Origin: Synaphobranchus kaupii
Lineage: Eukaryota; Chordata; Actinopteri; Anguilliformes; Synaphobranchidae
Length of the DNA: 64,000 nt
Direction: 5' to 3'
Assembly: GCA_029718625.1 (NCBI GenBank)
Contig: CM056378.1
Location: forward strand, 63,387,027-63,451,026
Made by a program: the position numbers and the translations under genes
Notes under the pieces: generated by a model
The model's database searches: none
Told to the model about the DNA's origin: nothing
Seen by the model: the letters and a program-made list of their open reading frames with translations, nothing else
Shown: piece by piece, positions 56,614-64,000 of the stretch
Numbering within the stretch: the first letter of the stretch is position 1
Layout of the letters: each line of letters starts with the position of its first letter

Positions 56614-56805
56614 TACAGTGCCCTCCACTATTATTGGCACCCCTGGTAAAAGGGTTATAAAAAATTCACCATTTGGTGAATTATCTTAATGTCACACATA
56701 GAAAAATCCAACCTTTAATTGAAGTGAATTTATTATGAGAAACAATTATTGGCACCCCTGCATTTATATATAGAATAAAGTAATACTTTTTAATGTTTGG
56801 TCTCA

Positions 56806-57345
56806 TATCCTTTGCATGCCATGAATTGGGGGGTGGGACTAGATTTAGCTGTAAATTACACTGGAACAGTATGGAGCACATGGTTTGTTAAATGGCTCAC
56901 AAAGGGTCTGATGTATCAAACAAGCCTTAAACCATCACTCTGCTGCCAGAAGTACAGTAGATATGGATGGATAACTTGAAGGGTTTCTTCTCCTGACTTA
57001 TGTTTACACAGAGTTCAATAGGAAAATTTGTCAGGAGAAACAACCCTTAAAGTGATGAATCCATATCTACTGCATATCTGGCAGCAGAGTGATGGTTTGA
57101 GGCTCGTTTGATACCTCAGACCCTTGATGACTTACAGCCATTTTACCAACTATATTTTCCATACTGTTCCAGCATAATTTACAGCTAAATCTAGTCCCAC
57201 CCCCCAATTCCCATAGATATAGATGTTATAGTATCGCTTGTAAGAGTACCAGAAAATAAGATATCAAGAGTCTTTTGATGTTGTTGGGTCACAGACATCA
57301 GGAAGTCATGGCATGCAAAGGATATACGACCAAACATTAAAAATG
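56806..57345. repeat. Large palindrome made of the shared MITE core
   Basis: 56806-56998 reads ATCCTTTGCATGCCATGAAT, GGGGGGTGGGACTAGATTTA, CCATCACTCTGCTGCCAGAA and TGAAGGGTTTCTTCTCCTGA. 57030-57345 carries the complement of this in reverse order plus the outer arm seen at 8398-8512 (CAGACATCAGGAAGTCATGG). Spacer about 30 bp. The left half lacks the outer roughly 100 bp. Confidence 0.75.
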
Positions 57346-57464
57346 ATTACTTTATATATAAATGCAGGGGCACCAATAATTGTGGCACACATGGTTTGGT
57401 TAAAAATAATTATTTCTTGATGAGGGATTTTTTTTTTCTCATAAATTCAATTAAAGGTTGGATT

Positions 57465-58005
57465 TGTTATGGCTGAGCACTGGACCCAAACGCAAGACTC
57501 TGAGACAGACTCGATGAAAACTCCACCAGGGAGTGTATTTATTGAGCAAGACAAGGAAGGTAGCAAGCAAACGAACAGGGAAAACTAAAGGTGACAGGCA
57601 GGAAGCGGGATTGGCAAAATAAAGCGGGGCAGGACAGGAGACAGGGCAAAACAGGAGTCAGGCTGGGCGGGCTGGAACGAGGAACAAATCAAACAGGTTA
57701 AGGCAAGCAGAGAATGGCTGGGGAAATTTTCAAAACGGAGCTGAGAAAACGAACTGGCTAAGAGGCTGTGAAACAGGGGAACTTAAATAGAGAGGGGAAC
57801 AGGTGAGGAGGCTAATTGAATAATAAAAGGGAGTGAATAATGTGTGCAAGAGGAAGAGTGATAAGTTGATTAATAAGGGGCAAAAACAAAGAACTAAATG
57901 GGGACCACGCCCAGCCTGCAACAAACACAGAAACGAGACGAACAGGGTAAACTGAAAAACACGACATGAAACAAAAGGAATGGGAAAACAAAGGAAACGA
58001 AAGGG
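57465..58005 (-). repeat. 3' LTR of Gypsy-2
   Basis: The LTR starts TGTTATGGCTGAGCACTGGA. It matches 61099-61290 (GGGAGTGTATTTATTGAGCA, GGTAGCAAGCAAA, CAGGCAGGAAGCGGG). The last bases before the chromodomain stop (near 58008) lack the terminal 30 bp seen in the other LTR, so the inner edge is uncertain. The long frame of the polymerase reads through into this LTR. Confidence 0.78.
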
Positions 58006-59890
58006 GCGCACCACCGGGCTTGATTTTATCTGGGTGGTCCCGGTGAAAGTCCCGAATGAGGGAGGGGTCGAGGATGAACTGGCGGGAAATCCAGCTCTTC
58101 TCCTCGGGGCCATAACCCTCCCAGTCCACCAAGTACTGGAACCTGCGACCTCTGCGGCAGATGTCTAGGATCCGGTGCACCGTATAGGCGGGAGCGCTGT
58201 GGATGATCCGGGGTGGGTGGAGGGGATCGGACTTAGGGCTTAGTGGGCTGGAGGGGATGGGCTTGAGCTGTGATACGTGGAAGGTGGGGTGGATCTTGAG
58301 GGCTGGGGGGAGCTTGAGCTTGATGACGGATGGGTTAATGATGGATTCAATGGTATAGGGGCAAATTAATCTTGTTTGGAGCTTTTTGGAAGTGCACTGA
58401 AGGGGAATGGTAGAGGTGGAGAGCCAGACCTGCTGTCCTGGAGTGTACTGGGGGGCTGCAGTACGGTGGAGGTCTGGGCGGTGGAATGAAGGAGGGCTGT
58501 GTATGTGTCGTTCCATACCTTCTTGCCTGCAATGGGCCTGCACCGACGGAACGGAGACCTCCTCCTCCTGGACAGGGAACAGGGGTGGCTGGTAACCCAG
58601 GGAGCACTCGAACGGGGACAACCCAGTGGCGGAGCTAGTGAGCGAGTTGTGGGTGTATTCCACCCAAGGGAGAAGCTTGCTCCAGGAGGAGGGGTTCCGG
58701 GAAGTCACACACCGTAAGGCCGCTCCCAGGTCCTGGTTAGCCCTCTCTGTCTGTCCGTTGGTTTGGGGGTGGTAAACCGAGGATAAGCTGGCGGAGGCCC
58801 CCAGGGACTGGCAGAACACCTTCCACACCTGGGAGAACTGGGGACCGCGGTCGGACACGATGTCGGAGCGGATCCCGTGCAGCCACACCACATGGAGGAC
58901 TAGGAGTTCTGCCGTCTCGGAAGCTGAAGGAAGCTTGAGGAGAGGGACAAAATGGACTGCCTTGGAGAAACGGTCGACAATGATTAGAATGGTGATGTTA
59001 CCGTCTGAAGGTGGTTGTCCAGTAACAAAATCGACCCCAATGTGACTCCAAGGACGGCCTGGGACAGGAAGAGGATGGAGAAGACCGGCGGAGGGCTGAT
59101 GGGAAGCCTTACTCTTGGCGCAGATGGAGCATGCGAGAACGAAGGCATGGGCATCAACCTCCATAGTCGGCCACCAGAAACTCCTCCTGAGTAGGGATAG
59201 GGTGCGATGAACCCCCGGATAGCAGGACAGGCGAGAGGAGTGAGCCCACTGCAGGACCTGGGAGCGAGGAGCGGGAACTGGGTCTGTAGGCGATAGAGAA
59301 ATTGAAACGGCCAAAAAAAAGTGCCCAGCAGGCCTGGCGGGAGGTGAGACGTTTAGCAGATTGGATGTATGACAGGTTCTTGTGGTCAGTCCAGACAATA
59401 AACGGAAGCTCCGCCCCCTCCAACCAATGCCTCCACTCCTCCAGAGCTTGACCAACAGCAGTTCCCGGTTGCCAACATCGTAGTTGCGCTCGGCAGGGGG
59501 CAGCCGGCGGGAGAAGGCGGCACACAGGTGTAATTTCTGGTCCTCCGCCGAGCACTGAGACAGGATGGCACCCACCCCCGAATCGGAGGCGTCCACCTCG
59601 ACAATGAACTGGCGACTGGGGTCCAGGTGAACCAGAATAGGAGCAGAGGTAAACCTGGACTTAAGACTAAAGAAGGCAGCGTTAGCTTGCGGGAGACCAA
59701 GTGAAGGAGATAAAGGTGGAGGTGAGATTAGTGAGGGGGGTGGCTACTTGTCTGTAGCCCCGGATAAAAAAGCAGTAAAAGTTTGCAAACCCTAGGAACT
59801 GCTGCAGTTGTTTGCGTGAGGTGGGTTGCAGCCACTCTGCCACTGCCCGGATCTTATCTGCGTCAGGTAGTACTCACCCACTCTCCACAA
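57995..59890 (-). pseudogene. Gypsy-2 RT end, RNase H, integrase, chromodomain
   Basis: From 59890 down: [19 protein letters not shown] (RT thumb side), [31 protein letters not shown] (RNase H Asp), [13 protein letters not shown]; then a frame change to [20 protein letters not shown]. Integrase continues in the earlier frame: [18 protein letters not shown] and CSICAKSK (zinc finger; the first His is Tyr), then [15 protein letters not shown] (D), [20 protein letters not shown] (D), [14 protein letters not shown] (E). The chromodomain is [31 protein letters not shown]. Integrase and chromodomain form one uninterrupted frame, an unusually well-kept part. Confidence 0.88.
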
Positions 59891-60089
59891 TAAAGCCTAA
59901 AGAAGTGACGAAGGGAACATGGAATTCGCACTTCTCAGCCTTTACATACAACTTGTTTTCCAGGAGGCACTGGAGAACTTATCTGACATGCAGGACATGC
60001 TCATCAGGGTTGCAGGAAAAAATCTCAATGTCATCCGGATAGACGAATACAGACAGAGTAAAGGTGATCATGTGAAATGGGATGGTTTC

Positions 60090-61078
60090 TCAGTGGTTGC
60101 CGGACAGGATGAGCAGAAGTGGTGAGTCTCTGTCCAGGGAGAGGGGGGGATAGGAAGAGGCCTGGTGGCGATGCCTGCTTGGCAGACGAGTGTGGCATTG
60201 ATGAAATTGGAGTCAGCTCCAGAGTGGACCAGTGCAGACAGGGGGAGCGATTGGCGGTTCCAGCGAGCGTGGCGTCAATCAGGAACCGGGACTGGGCAGT
60301 AGCAGGAGAAGAGATAGGGCTCACCAGGACACCCAGTTTTACTGGTGAGCCACTCCTTTTGGGCGAACAGGACAGGAGACCAGCAGGTGGCCGGACTGAC
60401 CACAGTAGAGACAGGACCCGGCTTGGAGTCTTCGTAAGGCGCTCCTCTGGAGTCTGTCGGGTTCTGCCCAGCTGCATCGGTTCCTCAGCCGAGGTTTCAG
60501 GAACAGAGGGGCACACAGGTCCAGTAGACTGAGGCGAGGCTGCCGAGTTGGGACGGAGGAATTTGGTTGAATCGGCCGGTCTTCTCCCTCTGTCAGGACC
60601 ACATGCGGTTATCAATTTGAATGGCGAGGGAGATTAAGCCGTCCAGGGAACTGGTGTCATCACGGATCGCCAACTTGTCCTTGAGGCCCTCCCTTACTCC
60701 ATTCCGTAACACCACTTGGAAAGCAGCATCATTCCAATCGGACTCGGCGGCCAGCGTGCAGAACTCGACTGAATACTCTGCGGCAAGATCGCATTGCATC
60801 AGGAAGCCCCGGCACTTCCCCAAATCACTGAGATAGCACTCTGGATGGGGAATGCAGGACTCTCTGCCTGGAGGGAGCGGAGGGGCAGCAGGCTACACCG
60901 CTGGAGCAGGAACTGGCAGGCTGGTGGAGAGCCGTGACATCTGGGACCCCATCTGACCCACTTGGTCCGAGATAGACTTCAGGGTATCCATGATGTCATG
61001 GAGGAGCTGGTCATGCCGACTGATTACAGCTCCCTGGCAGGTGATGGCGTGGTGGAGCTGCTCAGAGTCTGCTGGGTC
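60090..61078 (-). pseudogene. Gypsy-2 gag and protease remnants
   Basis: ATG 61078 starts MDPADSEQLHHAITCQGAVI, with a coiled region (LHDIMDTLKSISDQVGQM), to a stop near 60893; the same frame continues GKCRGFLMQCDLA, then by deletion AEYSVEFCTLAAESDWNDAA and VREGLKDKLAIRD. The nucleocapsid knuckle CLYCGQSGHLLVSC lies at about 60410-60370 in a second frame. The protease reads ALVHSGADSNFIN, where the catalytic DSG is HSG. Immediately after, at about 60030-60070, an RT stump reads VYPDDIEIF (canonical YLDD). Most of the RT is deleted. Confidence 0.82.
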
Positions 61079-61098
61079 CATAGCTGGCCAGTTCGTTC

Positions 61099-61340
61099 TA
61101 TTATGGCTGAGTACTGGACTGGACCCAAATGCAAGACTGAGACAGATTCGATGGAAACTCCACCAGGGAGTGTATTTATTGAGCAAGGCAAGGAAGGTAG
61201 CAAGCAAAGGAACAGGGAAAACTAAAAGTGACAGGCAGGAAGCGGGGTTGGCGAACTAAAGTGGGGCAGGACAGGAGACTGGGCTGGAAAACGAAGGAAA
61301 CGAAAGGGAGGTGGACTGGAGGGAAATGGTGGATGTAACA
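61099..61340 (-). repeat. 5' LTR of Gypsy-2, internally deleted
   Basis: A 242-bp block starting TATTATGGCTGAGTACTGGA and ending GATGTAACA. It matches the 3' LTR at both ends, but the middle roughly 300 bp is missing (junction near 61281). The gag ATG follows about 20 bp inward on the minus strand. Confidence 0.78.
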
Positions 61341-61448
61341 GGATTTTCTCATTTTTTCAGTGTGACATTAAGCTAATTCACCAATCGGTGAATTTTTTAT
61401 AACCCTTTTTACTCATCTTTACCAGGGGTGCCAATAATAGTGGAGGGC

Positions 61449-61451
<3 letters not shown>

Positions 61452-61512
<61 letters not shown>

Positions 61513-61518
61513 CATATA
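61452..61518 (+). repeat. GT microsatellite with TA tail
   Basis: About 25 uninterrupted GT units (61452-61502) followed by ATATATATACATATATATA. It abuts the right end of the Tc1-like element. Confidence 0.9.
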
Positions 61519-63008
61519 TATAAATAAAATATGTGGTAAGTTGTTCAATAAATTTTCACTTTTGTTCAATATATATTTTGTTATTGTAGGCTACTAATTT
61601 AACTGATAAATTGCATACATTCTATTTAATTATTCATACTGAATGTTACTGAATGGTGTGAAGTGTAGCTTATAGCTAGTCTACTGTAAAAAATAAAAAT
61701 GTTCATTGAATTTGTAGGACTAAAAGTTATGTGGTAAATTAGGACCGCCCACCTTCCCAGTGTTCTGCGCGGCGCAGCAAGAGTAAGATTGAAATTCCGA
61801 AATAAATGTTGGAATTACACGTGGGGCTACTAACAGTTAAGTGTTACAGTAGTACATTTTGTTTATACGTAAATAGTTGTCATGTAGATAGTTATTGAAC
61901 TATCTACATGACGGCTAAGTGTGAATTAACACCATGGAAGATTTTGTGTGGAAATGACCCCCCTTGCATTGAGTTCTCTCGCTGATGAAAAAGCATGTTT
62001 TTTTTTGTTTTTTTTTAAAGACAAAATATTTCAGCCATTGACACAGTAGGTGTGTTCCATTACTTGAAAAATGTGTTCTCTTTTCCTCCACTCCAAAAGT
62101 GATGTGGTTTACGTAAATTTGTCTGAAACACAAAGAAAATGTTTTTTGGAATATCCAATAAAAGATCATTTTTTTCTCCACTCCAAACAATAAAAATAAA
62201 ACAGTGGCAAAAGAGAAATGGGGGGTGGACATGGACCACTGGAAAAAAAACTGATCATATAGTCCACCCCCCTAAAGACACACACAATCCACATTTTACC
62301 GCTTTCTGTGTGGCTTCAGGGACAGTGCTATCTAGGCTACCGTGCTGCACTTCCTGAGGAACCAGGGGTTTGTGGAGTAGCCTATGACGCGTCGCCTGTA
62401 GGCACGGAAATTGAATAAATGACAATGTATTGTATTTCAATCTGAATTCAGTGTTTACTTTATTATAATCATAATTAGTATAGCTTGATGTAGGGACAGT
62501 GGCCATTTTTTAAACTAAAGGAATAAACAATAAAAGCACACCAATAAAATAAATAAAAACAGAAATATAGAACAGTGAATATATACGTATATATTTTTTT
62601 GCTGTTTTTTAAATAATGTTCTGCACTTTGTATTGTATAGCCACTTATTGTGGCTGTAGGCCTACGGGATAGCTAGGCCTAGGCCTAACTAAAATGTTAT
62701 AGGCTAATACGGACAAACATCCAAAAATCGGTAAACATTAAAACAAGCTTAATGACTGGGAAAAATGACGGCGACAGATTTTTTTTCAACTCCATCCTTC
62801 ACGTTGATAGATTATGATTTTCTCTAGTAAACCAGTGGTCCACAAAATGGTCAAGCAACAAATTAAAGTAGGCTAACCCCTGTCAAAATAAATATTTACT
62901 TGAAATTGTGATTAATTAATTCTGCAAAAGAGCATGTGGTGTGAGGAATGTCAGCAAGACAAAGAAGAACGAGAGAAATCGTTAATAACTGGTATTATGG
63001 CTAGCTGC
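61519..63008. other. No gene recognised
   Basis: AT-rich spacer. ATAGTTATTGAACTATCTACATGAC with its complement GTCATGTAGATAGT just before it forms a small hairpin at about 61878-61912. No coding homology. Confidence 0.4.
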
Positions 63009-63118
63009 TAGAAGCTTGCGAGGTGTGAGCTGTGAGGTGCGAACTGCGAGCTGTCACTGTGAGCTGCGAGCTGCCAGTGAACTGCGAGGAGCTCACAGCT
63101 TGCACAGAAGGATTGCCT
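63009..63118 (-). repeat. GAGCTG-rich block, inverted partner of 55549-55640
   Basis: The block consists of variants of GAGCTGCGAGCTG and CTGTGAGGTGCGAACTG and ends CACAGAAGGATTG at 63118. In complement it begins CAATCCTTCTGTGCAAGCTG, like 55549. It could be the ends of a disrupted larger element or two copies of a short repeat. Confidence 0.55.
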
Positions 63119-63554
63119 TTTGTTGTATTTATTTTAACATGAACTTGTCTTGTTTCCTTCAGATATAAAGACAACCATACATTTTCCAACTGAAGTTGAA
63201 ATGACCTAGACATAACAGATGCATATCCCTATCCATGCTTGATGGCCAGATGGGGATGAAGACTCAAGATGTGTCCAGAAACTCTTGGTGATCTTGAAAA
63301 TTGCATATGTGCCTGAACATACCTGAACTCCACCACTAGCTTCCTAAACAAATTTTTTGATATGTACATGATGCAGTATTTTCTACTGCTTTTGCATGTG
63401 TTGTGTCCATTCAGCAGAGCTTTAAAATCAATAAAGATGTTTAATTTTTTTTAAATCAATGCCAATGTGTTATCTATTTTAGTAACTCATAAGTATTTTG
63501 AGTTGTTTTTGTAGATTTTGACTACTTTGAGCAAGAATTTGTAAAATGTAGTCC

Positions 63555-63690
63555 ATCCATCCATCCATTATCTAACCCCTGGTCAGGGTTGCGGGGGTGC
63601 TGGAGCCTATCCAAGCATGCCCAGCAACTCAGTACCTCCTTGCTGTGAGGCAAGACAGTGCTAACCACTGCACCACTGTGCCGCCGCAAA
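63555..63690 (+). repeat. Dispersed fish repeat with TCCA run
   Basis: CCATCCATCCATCCATTATC is followed by GGTGCTGGAGCCTATCCAAG and CACTGCACCACTGTGCCGCC. This is a very common dispersed fish repeat; the end CACCACTGTGCCGCC is shared with 19125-19140. Confidence 0.65.
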
Positions 63691-63714
63691 AATGTAGCCA
63701 TAAAATAATAATAT

Positions 63715-63800
63715 TAATAATAATAATGCATTGCATTTATATAGCACCTTTTTCACCGACCAGCAACTCAAAGCGCTTTACAATAATGAGGGGGAAGCTC
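63715..63800 (+). repeat. Dispersed fish repeat (TTTATATAGCACC...AAAGCGCTTTACA)
   Basis: TTGCATTTATATAGCACCTT with CTCAAAGCGCTTTACAAT is a widespread fish repeat terminus, preceded here by an AATAAT run at 63705-63726. Confidence 0.6.
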
Positions 63801-64000
63801 AGCTCTACCACCACCAATGATTTATCATTGGCTAGATTACATTCATAATAAATTGATTTAACGTTAACTACGTTGATTTCCATTGTTAACATGAACATTG
63901 TAACGTAAACTCGATGAGCACCTGGACGCAGAATCAACATCAACAACAAACAATACTTCATCTGATGTTCATTCAATGTTTCCTTGCAATCTGAGTTATC

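Larger units (their letters stand above)
57465..61340 (-). mobile_element. Gypsy-2: Ty3/Gypsy chromodomain element, TSD GGATT
   Basis: GGATT stands at 57460-57464 and 61341-61345; the element runs TGTTATGGC to GATGTAACA. LTRs are 57465-about 58005 and 61099-61340 (the latter with an internal deletion). On the minus strand: gag with a CCHC knuckle, protease, a stump of RT, RNase H, integrase with H2C2 and DDE motifs, chromodomain. Deletions in gag and most of RT, and several frame changes, make it non-functional. It landed in the Tc1-like element. Confidence 0.88.
56616..61452. mobile_element. Tc1-like element enlarged by a Gypsy insertion
   Basis: The left end CAGTGCCCTCCACTATTATT (56616) and the right end, in complement (ending 61452), are nearly identical over about 60 bp (GGCACCCCTGGTAAA and on). 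TA precedes the left end; a GT microsatellite replaces the right flank. Without Gypsy-2 (57465-61340) the element is about 1 kb, too short for transposase, with a large palindrome inside. It is a non-autonomous Tc1-like element. Confidence 0.8.

Noticed and set aside
57465..57994. C-terminal extension of the Gypsy-2 polyprotein
   Set aside because: The open frame simply runs into the LTR; the residues after the chromodomain have no family match.

Overview
The window looks like vertebrate, almost certainly teleost fish, nuclear DNA. It has a mixture of transposon families that is typical of fish (DIRS, L2 and Rex-like LINEs, Ty3/Gypsy with chromodomain, Tc1-like elements with IR/DR ends, hAT- and piggyBac-like elements, an ISL2EU-type element), plus dispersed fish repeats, spliceosomal introns and AT-rich spacers. 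The species cannot be named from the sequence. I found no ordinary host gene: nearly everything that codes, or once coded, belongs to a mobile element.

Layout. 1-2906: 3' part of a DIRS-type retrotransposon (RT, RNase H, tyrosine recombinase, inverted 3' repeats). 4439-6564: two solo LTRs with perfect 5-bp target duplications. 8149-11195: Tc1 terminal repeat, palindromic MITE, a Rex-like LINE fragment and a repeat built of GGTTCTT motifs. 12354-17741: an almost full-length but decayed L2 LINE carrying a 710-bp MITE and a 355-bp Tc1 deletion derivative. 19662-24128: a minus-strand Gypsy element (Gypsy-1) cut by a TTAA-flanked piggyBac-like element and by a tRNA-SINE. 24129-29300: a second LINE broken by two related LTRs and another TTAA-flanked element. 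29317-31050: an LTR fragment and a MITE piece split by a hAT-like element. 31053-33300: a degenerate tandem array of long units. 34-39 kb: mostly unexplained non-coding DNA with two local repeat families. 39509-41433: a solo LTR holding a deleted Tc1 transposon. 41690-47220: inverted-repeat modules, one of which encloses exons of a Gypsy-integrase-like (GIN/Ginger-type) transposase.

48671-54194 is the most interesting part. It is a nearly intact ISL2EU-type DNA transposon with two convergent, intron-bearing genes. One is a THAP-domain DDE transposase (plus strand). The other is a SWIM-YqaJ nuclease-PHD protein (minus strand) whose four exons join in frame with GT-AG introns. Each gene shows one obvious lesion, so the copy is recently dead rather than ancient. 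The THAP finger and DDE core presumably bind and cut element ends; the YqaJ nuclease is an accessory DNA-processing enzyme of unknown role.

54400-63800: a short MITE related to the 45-47 kb arms, then a Tc1-like element (56616-61452) that carries a palindromic core and a whole Gypsy insertion (Gypsy-2, 57465-61340, TSD GGATT), followed by fish dispersed repeats. Coordinates of element edges are by eye from terminal repeats and target-site duplications; clade names for LINEs are tentative.
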